From: Sulfurovum sp. | GTDB taxonomy: Bacteria > Campylobacterota > Campylobacteria > Campylobacterales > Sulfurovaceae | DNA: 12,617 bases | Direction of reading: 5' to 3' | NCBI GenBank assembly: GCA_026985755.1 | Contig: JALSPX010000122.1 | Coordinates: 1 to 12,617, forward strand | Shown here: positions 1-7,930 of the stretch, piece after piece | Layout: the number at the start of each line of letters is the position of its first letter | How positions within the stretch are numbered: the stretch's first letter is position 1 | The notes under the pieces: model-generated | Database searches by the model: none | The model's input: the letters and a program-made list of their open reading frames with translations, nothing else | What the model was told of the DNA's origin: nothing | Translations under genes and position numbers: made by a program

Positions 1-4
1 ACGT

Positions 5-3000
5 CTACTCACTAGTTTGACGATGCGGTAGAAATGTATTGGTGATGGTAGCTAAAACTGCCTCCGCACTAATCTCCTCAACAATATACCCTTTGTTGTA
101 CTTTTTAACCCTCTCAGCAGGTGCACCATGGTTAAAGACCATGAGTGGTAGTTCCATCATCATAATCTCTTGGGTGGTATAAGAGAATGTCTCTGGCCAG
201 ATAGAGGGAATGAGGAAGATATCTACCTGTTGTTCTTGGATAATAGCGGGTAGATATTCTCTCTCATAGCGTCCCGTGACTTTGAAATGCTTACTTTTGA
301 TAGGCTCTGAAATTTCTCCTATGACTACGACATCTATATCTAGCTGATCACGCTCGATAATCTGTACCATCTGTTTGATAATCTCTGAACCTTTGATGTA
401 ATCAATCGCACCTAAAATACCTATAGTGGTCGTCGTTTTATTGGGGTCTTTTTGGAGATTAAGCGGGATGATGCCCTCTACTGTATGGGGGATGAGTTTT
501 ATTTTATCATCCTCTATAGCCGGGTATGCTTTGAGAAATATCTCTTTAGAGGCATGGGAAAAGAGTAAGATTTCACTACTTAGTGAGAGAATATTTTCCC
601 ATCTTTTACGCCATAGAAGCATATCTACTTCAGGTCCCGAGTAAAAATTACGCCACTCTTGCATATTTTTAGACATACAGCTTTTGCATGTTTCCAAAGA
701 AGGTACTTCACAATAGACGCCTTTTTCGTTGAGGAGATTATAGCTAGGGCAGAGAGGATAAAAATCATGTATCGGCACAACGAGCTTAGCTTTGCTTGAT
801 TGCACAAGTTCCTCTATCCATGAAAGTATCTCTAGAGGATTTTTGAAACTTACGAGATTGTTGATAAATATCTCGTTTATATCAAAATAGCCTATAAATG
901 ATTTGAGTGCCTTAAACGGAGTGATTTTAAAACGATGTACATCGTTTTTGTAATAGTGTGTGAGGGTAAAGCAGTGGCTGTAAAAATCATAATTAAGAAG
1001 TAAAATATTCTTATTTTTTTCTAGCTCTTTTTTTATTTTTTCATGGGTATAGATATTGGCTCCCCCACCTAAACTATGATCTAGGATAAGCATGAGAGGT
1101 ATCTGTGCACTAGAAGCTTTGAGTACGAGGAGTTCACGTAGGGTTTTATGTGGGTTTTGCTCTATATAGGCATTGACATCTGCACCATAGTTTGGGTGGC
1201 GTTGGTTGAGCGTGACGATATTTTTTTGTAGGAGTTTTTGTTTCTCCTCAGCAGAAAAAGATCCTCCATGCTTATGGTAGACAAAGAGATTGGGTACGAT
1301 GAGGTTGGTATATCCTGCTTTTATTGCACGTTGGCACCAGTCGTTCTCTTCGCCATAGCCTTTGCCAAAGGTGTCTTCTGCAAACATACCTATCTCTTTT
1401 GCTACGGTGGCATTGACTCCCATACAAAAGCCTACACCTGTGGGTACAGCAGTGTAAAAAGAGTCAGGATTGACCGCTTTAAAGTGACTGTCTAGGGCTT
1501 CTACACTTAAGCCATCAAAGATAGGATTATCAGCGATAAAATGAGGAAAAGAGGCTATCTCTCCAGCGTTGGTAAAGGGGGTAGTAGAGGCGATGTTATC
1601 CCTATGTAATATAGGGTACATCAGACGCTCTAGCCAAAAAGAGGGAACCTCTGTATCGGTGTTGAGCAGTACAAAGTGCCCTTGGGTATGGGTGTAGGCT
1701 TCATTGACAGAGAGTAAGAAACCTTTGTTTTCACTATGGTCTATAAGCAGTGCCGTAGGGTGTTTTTGAAGTCTTTGTTCCAAATAGGGTTTGACTCTCT
1801 CATCTGGGCTGGCATCATTGATAACGATGAGACGATAAGGCGAACTTGTATTTTTCTCTACACTGTCAAAGAGAGGGGCTAGAAATTCATAGCCGTTATA
1901 GACTGGAATGATGATATCGATAGGGGTGTTATCTAGTGTATATCGCTCTTTGTCTAATGCATCTGTAAAGTATTCCTCAATCCTTACTTCTACCAAGAGA
2001 TCTGAAGCATGTAAATTTTTGCTACTTTTTTCTCGTATTTTGTTAAAGAGATAGCCAAACTCTCCACGTTTTGCATAGTACAATACTTTTTTGAGGAGTG
2101 TAGGATTATGTTTGAGTAGATGGATAAGTTTATATACCTTATGTGGTATTTTTGAAAGTTTTTGACCCAAAGGCAGAAGTTTGTCTGCATAGAGATTTTT
2201 AATTCTGTTTTTCATACGCATAGACTCTGCGAGTTCTTCTAGATATGCGATATATCTGTTTTGCTCTTCTATTTTGTGCTTTTGAGAGCTAAAGACATCC
2301 ACTCCTACATATTGCTGTGAGAGTACAAGTGCCGCTAATGCATTGAGGGTGGTATCATCCAGTTTAGAGTAGCGTGCTGGACTTTCGACAATCTGCTTAT
2401 CATAGGCGTGTGCGATGATACCAAAAAAACGCTCGATTGCATGAGCAAGTGTATCATCCTTTTGTCCAGATTCTTCTTCAAACGCTAGTTTGTCAGCTTC
2501 AAAAAGATTGACAATAGGCAAAAGAAGTTCACTTCGCGTCCAAAACATCGTACCTGCAGCAAAATAGTAGTACTTATCATAAATAATATTAGCATCTCTG
2601 GCAAGTTTGGAAATTTTATCGTCATTTCCGTAGGTGTAACGCTCTGAGTCTAAAATAGTATTTTTCCCTGTAATGACACCAATGTTTTCATCACTCTCAA
2701 AGAGATTGACTATCTCTTCTACGGTTTGGTTGGAGCCTATGAGGTCATAGTAGAGTAATTTTCGCCAGACATTGCCCAAAGCACTGTCACCTGTTTTTTT
2801 ACTATGCATTTTACAAATATAGGTATAGTTTTCTACACCGATAAGTTTCATGATTTGTAAAAAGGGAAGTACATCACGCCCTCTGTTTTCTGTCATATAG
2901 ATATGTGCATTGGGTTGCGCATGAAAGAGTTGAAGAATCTCTTCGTCACTACGTCCTTGAGGTACAGTGATATAGAGGTCATACGCTATGTCTATCTTGG

Positions 3001-3154
3001 AAAGATATGCTTGTAGCTCTTTCTCCCATAAATCATGATAATAGAGATGGATGACAATAGCAATATTGGCATGTGTAGATTTTTGTAGGCTTTTGGGTGC
3101 ATGTGCTTTTATCGTATTGTCTACGCAGCTAAGCTCTTTTATCTCATAGTTCAT
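5..3154 (-). CDS. Three-module glycosyltransferase: RgpF-like + GT2 + GT4
   Basis: The 1049-residue protein is complete (TAG at 5-7) and probably cytoplasmic. Module 1 (about 28-290) matches the rhamnan synthesis protein F type: IVIHLYYHDLWEE-like opening at 33-45, ENRGRDVLPFL at 89-99, YICKMHSKK at 112-120, and FAAGTMFWTR at 198-207. A helical linker (about 291-385) with a short coiled-coil stretch follows. Module 2 (about 410-665) is GT2 with NDASPDE at 446-452, NTDTEV at 498-503 and GEENDWC at 601-607. Module 3 (about 685-1040) is GT4 with IHDFYPLCP at 795-803, GILGAIDYIKG at 912-922 and an intact E-x7-E pair at E988/E996. It also carries a four-cysteine cluster (C802, C815, C823, C826). 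An AAGGA site lies 6 nt before the ATG, which overlaps the upstream stop (ATGA). The RgpF part suggests rhamnose or another deoxysugar, but this is not proven by the sequence. Confidence 0.92.
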   Translation of the reverse strand: MNYEIKELSCVDNTIKAHAPKSLQKSTHANIAIVIHLYYHDLWEKELQAYLSKIDIAYDLYITVPQGRSDEEILQLFHAQPNAHIYMTENRGRDVLPFLQIMKLIGVENYTYICKMHSKKTGDSALGNVWRKLLYYDLIGSNQTVEEIVNLFESDENIGVITGKNTILDSERYTYGNDDKISKLARDANIIYDKYYYFAAGTMFWTRSELLLPIVNLFEADKLAFEEESGQKDDTLAHAIERFFGIIAHAYDKQIVESPARYSKLDDTTLNALAALVLSQQYVGVDVFSSQKHKIEEQNRYIAYLEELAESMRMKNRIKNLYADKLLPLGQKLSKIPHKVYKLIHLLKHNPTLLKKVLYYAKRGEFGYLFNKIREKSSKNLHASDLLVEVRIEEYFTDALDKERYTLDNTPIDIIIPVYNGYEFLAPLFDSVEKNTSSPYRLIVINDASPDERVKPYLEQRLQKHPTALLIDHSENKGFLLSVNEAYTHTQGHFVLLNTDTEVPSFWLERLMYPILHRDNIASTTPFTNAGEIASFPHFIADNPIFDGLSVEALDSHFKAVNPDSFYTAVPTGVGFCMGVNATVAKEIGMFAEDTFGKGYGEENDWCQRAIKAGYTNLIVPNLFVYHKHGGSFSAEEKQKLLQKNIVTLNQRHPNYGADVNAYIEQNPHKTLRELLVLKASSAQIPLMLILDHSLGGGANIYTHEKIKKELEKNKNILLLNYDFYSHCFTLTHYYKNDVHRFKITPFKALKSFIGYFDINEIFINNLVSFKNPLEILSWIEELVQSSKAKLVVPIHDFYPLCPSYNLLNEKGVYCEVPSLETCKSCMSKNMQEWRNFYSGPEVDMLLWRKRWENILSLSSEILLFSHASKEIFLKAYPAIEDDKIKLIPHTVEGIIPLNLQKDPNKTTTTIGILGAIDYIKGSEIIKQMVQIIERDQLDIDVVVIGEISEPIKSKHFKVTGRYEREYLPAIIQEQQVDIFLIPSIWPETFSYTTQEIMMMELPLMVFNHGAPAERVKKYNKGYIVEEISAEAVLATITNTFLPHRQTSE

Positions 3155-4041
3155 GGTGTTTCCTTCACGCTTTTGGGTTGTATCATATAGGTAGAGAGAT
3201 ACAATAAAATGTCTACCAAGATATTGATAAGTCTGGTAAGTAGGACTGAAAATATGATAATCTCTTCAGAAATATTGATTTGTAAATAGCTTGAAATAGC
3301 AATAAATGCACCTTCTCTGACGCCCAAACCTCCAGAGGCTCCAGGGGTGACAAATCCTATGAGCCAAGATATCGTATATATGCTTATACACTGAAAGAAA
3401 AGGTCTATCGCATCTGTATTGGTTTGATAGAGTACTATGGCACCTAGCATACATCCTTGAAGTGCGATAGAGATGGCAAACTGTATGTTTAAAGAAAATT
3501 TTAGCTTGAAGGGGAAAGAAGGATATAGGTAGACTAAAACCATAAACGCTACTATCGTAGATAGAGCCATCAGTAGCAGTATGAAAAGAGGTGTGTCTGG
3601 TGTGAACCATGCAAAAACAGTACTGACCAGGAGTGTACCAGTGAGTAAAAAAAGTGCATGCAGCAGAGAAATTTTAGCCATGTGTGTCTGTGTAAGACCA
3701 ATACGTGAAGCAAGTGCTTGTCTTCCTACAAAATGGAAGATATTACCTGGTAAGTATTTGGCAATTTCAGTTTTGCTAAAATAGTAGTAAGAGCTAAGAT
3801 ATGGAAAATGGCGTTGGGCATAATGTAATAATATCAGATGCCAACCATAAATACCCAAGAGTAAAGATGCAAGATTCAATAAAATCAATAAAGGTACAAT
3901 AGGTATCAAAAGTATAAATTGTTCCGTAAAACTACTCCACGTATACTCTTGCGAAAGTTTATAAAATATAAAGAGTAAACCTAGTATTCCCAATGATTTC
4001 CCTATAAAATAGAGAAGATTTTTTATTTTTTCTTTCTTCAA
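3151..4041 (-). CDS. Flippase-like membrane protein, LPG-synthase TM / YbhN (UPF0104) family, TTG start
   Basis: The 296-residue integral membrane protein has about eight hydrophobic segments and resembles the transmembrane half of MprF, which flips lysyl-phosphatidylglycerol. Hallmarks are TEIAKYLPGNIFHFVGR at 91-107 and PGASGGLGVREG at 233-244. It lacks any C-terminal aminoacyl-transferase domain, so it is not an MprF enzyme. In glycan loci such stand-alone proteins are suspected of moving lipid-linked sugars or lipids across the membrane; the substrate here is inferred from the neighbours. The start is TTG at 4041. Only two codons (ATA, CCT) separate it from the in-frame TAA that ends the GT4 gene, and the next Met is residue 121, inside the conserved region. 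An AGGA site at 4051-4054 supports the TTG. The 3' end overlaps the next gene by 4 bp (ATGA). Confidence 0.88.
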   Translation of the reverse strand: MKKEKIKNLLYFIGKSLGILGLLFIFYKLSQEYTWSSFTEQFILLIPIVPLLILLNLASLLLGIYGWHLILLHYAQRHFPYLSSYYYFSKTEIAKYLPGNIFHFVGRQALASRIGLTQTHMAKISLLHALFLLTGTLLVSTVFAWFTPDTPLFILLLMALSTIVAFMVLVYLYPSFPFKLKFSLNIQFAISIALQGCMLGAIVLYQTNTDAIDLFFQCISIYTISWLIGFVTPGASGGLGVREGAFIAISSYLQINISEEIIIFSVLLTRLINILVDILLYLSTYMIQPKSVKETP

Positions 4042-4047
4042 AGGTAT

Positions 4048-5118
4048 TTATCCTGTTTTTGCTGTTAGTTTAGTGAATATCTCTGTATTCAAAATATTTT
4101 TTGCAGTGGCATTACTCAGTTTTTTATCATAAGAAATACGTGCATTTTCTCCTACTTCTTTGAGGAGATTGGGATTATTTTTAAGTTCAATGATTCTATT
4201 TGCCAGTGTTTCAGGTAAGATATCTTTCACAAAAAAGATATCTTCATTGTCTGTAAATGCTTCTTTCATTGCCTCTGTTTCTAGTGTAAGGTGTGGTTTT
4301 CCTACTCTAAATGAGTCATTGGTCTTGTTTAGTACCACAGCGTTTGCTCTCTCTCCTGTGTTGAAAAGTCCCAAATTTATATCACAGGCATTGTAATAAT
4401 AGTTGAGCTCTTCTAGGCTCATAAAGCCTTTAAACGTTATATTTTCCAAGTGATATGATTTGGCTAGGGTTTTACACTTTTCAAGCTCTGGTCCTTTGCC
4501 TATCATAAGTAAAGAGATTTTTTCATTTTTCTCTTGCAATATTTTTGCTGCTTTTATAATAACGGGTGTACCATGTAGAGGAATATAGCTTCCTACATAG
4601 AGTACGCTAAATGTATCACTATAGGGATCTACTTTGATAGGTTTGATATTTTGTTCATTAATAGTGAGTGGTAGACGTACAAATTTTTTGATATCTATGC
4701 TATACTCTTGAGAGAGTGTATCGATGAGCTTTTGTGTGTCTACAATAATAAAATCTGACTTCTCGAGAGATTTTTTCTCTATCCAGTAGGTTATTTTACC
4801 TAACAGGCTTTCTGGTTTATAGAGTTTTCTGTCGTTGCAGAGCATATCAAAAATAGAGAGATAAAAATCAAATACAATAGGTTTTGAGGTGAAAAATCTC
4901 ATCAAAATGACTAGAAAGTGCCCCATATACCCTACATAATAAAAATCTTTACCTATCATCTTAAAGGGCAAACGCAATACAATACTAGGGATTCTACTTA
5001 AATAGGTTTTGCCAGTTGAGATACAGGCATCATAATCAAAGTGCTCTTTGAGTACCTCTTGATGGAATCTATTTCTAGAGATGCTAGGCTTGTCAGAGCA
5101 GACAAAAAGGACTCTCAT
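4048..5118 (-). CDS. GT4 family glycosyltransferase with atypical donor-site residues
   Basis: This 356-residue GT-B fold enzyme is of the GT4 type and probably adds one sugar to the growing glycan in the cytoplasm. The N-terminal Rossmann domain starts with RVLFVCSDKPS, and SDFIIVDTQ (121-129) lies near the domain boundary. The C-terminal domain opens with VLYVGSYIPLHG (172-183), followed by GKGPE (207-211) and a GLFNTGERA segment (250-258). The segment NKTNDSFRVGKP (264-275) aligns with the 'NK.(Y/F)EALA.GKP' region of a known GT4 subgroup, but the conserved Glu is Asp (D268), and the first Glu of the usual E-x7-E pair is Ala (A260). No membrane helix is evident, although hydrophobic patches around 62-90 could associate with the membrane. 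The ATG has an AAGGAT site upstream and is 3 bp from the stop of the preceding gene. Donor and acceptor are unknown. Confidence 0.88.
   Translation of the reverse strand: MRVLFVCSDKPSISRNRFHQEVLKEHFDYDACISTGKTYLSRIPSIVLRLPFKMIGKDFYYVGYMGHFLVILMRFFTSKPIVFDFYLSIFDMLCNDRKLYKPESLLGKITYWIEKKSLEKSDFIIVDTQKLIDTLSQEYSIDIKKFVRLPLTINEQNIKPIKVDPYSDTFSVLYVGSYIPLHGTPVIIKAAKILQEKNEKISLLMIGKGPELEKCKTLAKSYHLENITFKGFMSLEELNYYYNACDINLGLFNTGERANAVVLNKTNDSFRVGKPHLTLETEAMKEAFTDNEDIFFVKDILPETLANRIIELKNNPNLLKEVGENARISYDKKLSNATAKNILNTEIFTKLTAKTG
4051..4054 (-). promoter_or_regulatory. Ribosome-binding site AGGA supporting the TTG start of the flippase-like gene
   Basis: AGGA lies 9 nt upstream of TTG at 4039-4041 and runs directly into the TAA stop of the GT4 gene. 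Termination of that gene and initiation of the next therefore fall within about a dozen bases. No ATG or GTG is available between the stop and the conserved protein. Confidence 0.65.
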
Positions 5119-5121
5119 AGA

Positions 5122-6072
5122 TTAATTATCCTTGTGGTTATAGCGTGCTTTTAGGTTCTCTACTTTTAGTTCTTCGAGTAATTTTCGATTGACCGAGAGC
5201 AAGTCGGCAATAAATGCGATAAGCCCTGTTTGGAAGCCCATACCCATAAGGACACCAGAGAGTATGACAGATTGCGTATGTCCATCTCCCTCTCCTGTAA
5301 AGTAGAAATAGAGATAACGTAGGGCAAGCAAAAATCCTAATCCAAAGAGTATCGCAGCGATGGTCATAAAAAACTGGAAAGATTTATACACTACAGAGAT
5401 ACGTGCGATTGTGACCACAGATTTTTTAATGTAATTTGGGATACTCGAGAGTAAACGCGATGGACGTAAATCCTCATTGGTGCGTACAGGTACCGAGGTG
5501 ATAGCCATATTTTTTTGTCCAGCTTGAATAATCGTCTCTAGGGTGTAGGTGTAGTTATTGTAGACATTGAGTTGCATGGCACACTCTCTACTAATAGCTC
5601 TAAAACCGCTAGGGGCATCGGGTATATCGGTATGGCTTGCTTTACGTACCACCCAAGAGCCTAGTTTTTGTAACAATTTTTTACTAGTGGAAAAGTGTGC
5701 TGTTTCCGAGATTGGACGTGTACCAATGACATACTCTGCACGACCATCGATAATTGGCTGGGTTAGTTTGGGAATATCTTTTGCTTCATATTGATTGTCT
5801 GCATCAGTATTGACAATCACATCTGCACCTTGCTTAAGAGACTCTTTGATGCCTGCCATAAAACCTTTTGCCAATCCCTGATTGTGTTTGAAGTTTACAA
5901 TGTGGTCTACCCCATTCTCTTTAGCTACTTTGACTGTATCATCAGTACTGCCATCATTGATAATCAGCCACTCTACACTATCAAATCCTTCTACTTCTCT
6001 AGGAAGAGCAGAGAGTGCTATGGAGAGTGTTTCAGCTTCATTATAACAAGGTATTTGGATAATGAGTTTCAT
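5122..6072 (-). CDS. DPM1/GtrB-like GT2, polyprenyl-phosphate glycosyltransferase with two C-terminal membrane helices
   Basis: This family transfers a sugar from a nucleotide donor to undecaprenyl (polyprenyl) phosphate at the cytoplasmic side of the inner membrane. Counting from the upstream ATG at 6081, the GT2 core has PCYNE at 11-15, NDGSTDD at 42-48, TDADNQY at 92-98 and APSGFRA at 156-162. Two hydrophobic helices (about 234-260 and 271-295) follow, the layout of GtrB and related synthases. I prefer the ATG at 6072 (316 residues, MKLIIQIPCYNE...). An AGGA site at 6081-6084 lies 8 nt before it, whereas the ATG at 6081 has that sequence directly against it. The gene sits just after the GT-C gene and two genes before a flippase-like gene, which supports a role in supplying a lipid-linked sugar for periplasmic transfer. 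A plain GT2 acting on the main chain is the alternative. Confidence 0.88.
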   Translation of the reverse strand: MKLIIQIPCYNEAETLSIALSALPREVEGFDSVEWLIINDGSTDDTVKVAKENGVDHIVNFKHNQGLAKGFMAGIKESLKQGADVIVNTDADNQYEAKDIPKLTQPIIDGRAEYVIGTRPISETAHFSTSKKLLQKLGSWVVRKASHTDIPDAPSGFRAISRECAMQLNVYNNYTYTLETIIQAGQKNMAITSVPVRTNEDLRPSRLLSSIPNYIKKSVVTIARISVVYKSFQFFMTIAAILFGLGFLLALRYLYFYFTGEGDGHTQSVILSGVLMGMGFQTGLIAFIADLLSVNRKLLEELKVENLKARYNHKDN

Positions 6073-6080
6073 AAATGTCA

Positions 6081-6084
6081 TCCT
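6081..6084 (-). promoter_or_regulatory. Ribosome-binding site AGGA deciding the start at 6072
   Basis: AGGA overlaps the last bases of the GT-C gene's TAG stop codon and is 8 nt upstream of the ATG at 6070-6072. The alternative ATG at 6079-6081 starts on the last base of this site, so it would have no usable spacing. Confidence 0.7.
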
Positions 6085-7930
6085 ATATATAGTTGTTTAA
6101 AAAGTAGAAAAAGTCAGAATAGATTGCTTGAATACAAAGTAAAATGACAAAAATATTGAAAATAAATATTTTTTTGTAACGCTCCACAAATATGGATGCC
6201 ATTATAGCAAACCCAAACATAAATGGTAATAAATAGCGTGGTTGCAATCCTCCGACATAGCCACTACTTAAATGGGTTTTATATGAAAAGAAAAATTGTA
6301 TAGTAATTACCACAAGCAAAGAGAGTAGTGTAAACTTACCAATAGTGCAATAAGTTTTATTTTCTGGCTTGCACTTTAGCAAAAGTGCAAACAGTGCAAA
6401 GAGGTGAAGCACAAGTAAACCAAAGTACTCCAGCCACGAGTATTTGACAAAAGAGTGGTGTGAATGTATGCCAAACCATCCACCCTTGATGTTGTACACC
6501 AGCCGCATAAACCATTGTGAAAGATCAAAATGTTTTCTAAGCGCTTCAGGGACATAAAATACAGAACGAAGGTACTCTTGTGGATGTGTGACATTAAATG
6601 TAGGTATGAGTGCATGATAGTGCATAAAAATATAGATTTGGTAGAGTGCAACTGGTGATACAATAGCGAACAATAGTACAAGCTGTGTAGGTGTAATTTT
6701 AAACCACTCTTTTGTGCGAAGTAACTGTATAAAGTAAAAAACAAGCACAAAAAGAATAAGCATTGCAGCTGTAAGTTTACTGAAATAGGCAATAAATATA
6801 CCTAGTCCAAGAGTGAAATAGGTGGCAGTAGTATAGTGCTTTTCTAGTAAGTTTTTAAATCCAACAATAAAGATTATGGCACCTAGCATACCTAAAGTAT
6901 CATTGTTTATACTTGCTCCAATATAGGTATGCATAGGTACAGAAGAGAGAAAAGATAAAAAAACAAAATGTGAAACCATACCCCAGGAGGAGCTAAAAAC
7001 CAAATAGAGAATGAGCATAAATGTCAGGATATAAAGCAACATACTTAATGTTCTGAAGGTATCAATATTATAGTTTACAGGTTTGTCTACATCATATACT
7101 AGATTCATCATATAATAATAGAAAGAGGGATGACTAAGGTAATTTCCTGCTTGTTTATTATTAATCATGGTCATCTCTTCAAAAGTAGGGATAATCTCAT
7201 TGGGATGCGTATGGATATATTCGATATAGGAGAGGTGTGCTATTTCGTCAGGAGGATAATAGGGATGAATATGTTCTTTATAATAGGTGACCTTAAAAAT
7301 CATCAAGGCAAAAAATAGGCTATAGAGTATGATTTTACTATAGAGGTAGTTTGTGTGTTCTTGCTGCTTATACAATGTATAAATAAAGCGTAAAAAGAGA
7401 TAGATAAGAAAGCTTATAAAAATCCTTATCGTCTGATTTTTTTGTACGGTTTGCATTTTATGAGGTTTAAAATTTACCTGTAACTGTCCATCTTTTCCTG
7501 TAGTATAGAAAGTAATACGTTGTTTATGTACATTCTCTAAGCGAATCTGATGCATAGGTTTAATAAAACTCAGGGGTATCTTATAGGATGTTTCTTTAAA
7601 CCAGTGTGCATGAATCAGTGTGATGTTGTCAAGAGCAATATGTGCCTGTTTGCGTGCTGGATCCAAACGAAAAGCGTTTAGATTTTTGATTTTTGGAAAC
7701 TCAAAATAGTAGAGATTATTTTTTGATTTATAATGATTGTAAAATGCCGATGTTTCATCGTATGTACCTATTTTGTTAGGAAAATAGATTTGAGGTGTTA
7801 AGATTTTATTACTCTCATTGGGCATAGTAATGACTAATGTATAGCCATTGTTTAGATACAGAAGCAAGAAAAAAATAGCTACAATTGAAAATAGTGGTGC
7901 TAAAATATAATGTAATATTATTTTAGGCAT
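6083..7930 (-). CDS. Multi-spanning GT-C / DUF2142-like glycosyltransferase with periplasmic beta-rich domain
   Basis: The 615-residue inner-membrane protein is probably a periplasm-facing GT-C transferase that uses a polyprenyl-phosphate sugar. TM1 (about 7-26) is followed by a soluble, strand-rich domain (about 28-165), then TM2 (169-187), a short basic loop, TM3 (198-216), and the acidic motif PPDEIAH at 226-232. Counting helices from a cytoplasmic N-terminus puts both the soluble domain and the PPDE motif in the periplasm, as expected for GT-C enzymes. INNDTLG at 341-347 and a GGLQPRYLLPF segment at 560-570 recall conserved DUF2142 features. Roughly ten or more further helices fill the C-terminal part. 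The ATG has an AGAGGA site 9 nt upstream and lies 13 bp inside the end of the preceding gene. An O-antigen ligase or polymerase (WaaL/Wzy) is a weaker alternative because those lack the early PDE motif. Confidence 0.8.
   Translation of the reverse strand: MPKIILHYILAPLFSIVAIFFLLLYLNNGYTLVITMPNESNKILTPQIYFPNKIGTYDETSAFYNHYKSKNNLYYFEFPKIKNLNAFRLDPARKQAHIALDNITLIHAHWFKETSYKIPLSFIKPMHQIRLENVHKQRITFYTTGKDGQLQVNFKPHKMQTVQKNQTIRIFISFLIYLFLRFIYTLYKQQEHTNYLYSKIILYSLFFALMIFKVTYYKEHIHPYYPPDEIAHLSYIEYIHTHPNEIIPTFEEMTMINNKQAGNYLSHPSFYYYMMNLVYDVDKPVNYNIDTFRTLSMLLYILTFMLILYLVFSSSWGMVSHFVFLSFLSSVPMHTYIGASINNDTLGMLGAIIFIVGFKNLLEKHYTTATYFTLGLGIFIAYFSKLTAAMLILFVLVFYFIQLLRTKEWFKITPTQLVLLFAIVSPVALYQIYIFMHYHALIPTFNVTHPQEYLRSVFYVPEALRKHFDLSQWFMRLVYNIKGGWFGIHSHHSFVKYSWLEYFGLLVLHLFALFALLLKCKPENKTYCTIGKFTLLSLLVVITIQFFFSYKTHLSSGYVGGLQPRYLLPFMFGFAIMASIFVERYKKIFIFNIFVILLCIQAIYSDFFYFLNNYI

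Noticed and set aside
3151..4041. MprF (lysyl-phosphatidylglycerol synthase) or Wzx flippase
   Set aside because: The protein has only the transmembrane half, with no aminoacyl-transferase domain. Its KYLPGN and PGASGGLGVREG motifs are not those of Wzx, which has about 12-14 helices.
4042..6082. Terminators, promoters or small RNAs in the intergenic gaps
   Set aside because: The gaps here are only 1-10 bp long; all other junctions are overlaps. No room exists for such elements, and no T-tract hairpin was seen at any junction.
5791..6147. 118-residue open frame on the plus strand
   Set aside because: It is antisense to the start of the GtrB-like gene and the end of the GT-C gene, with no recognisable motif or clear ribosome-binding site.
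6376..6792. 138-residue open frame on the minus strand in another frame
   Set aside because: It lies entirely inside the GT-C gene. Its unusual composition (rich in Cys, His, Ser and Leu) is what an off-frame reading of a membrane protein gives.
6083..7930. O-antigen polymerase or ligase (Wzy/WaaL)
   Set aside because: The PPDE motif after an early helix, the INND segment and the large N-terminal periplasmic domain fit GT-C/DUF2142 proteins better. An ABC-exporter locus would not need Wzy.
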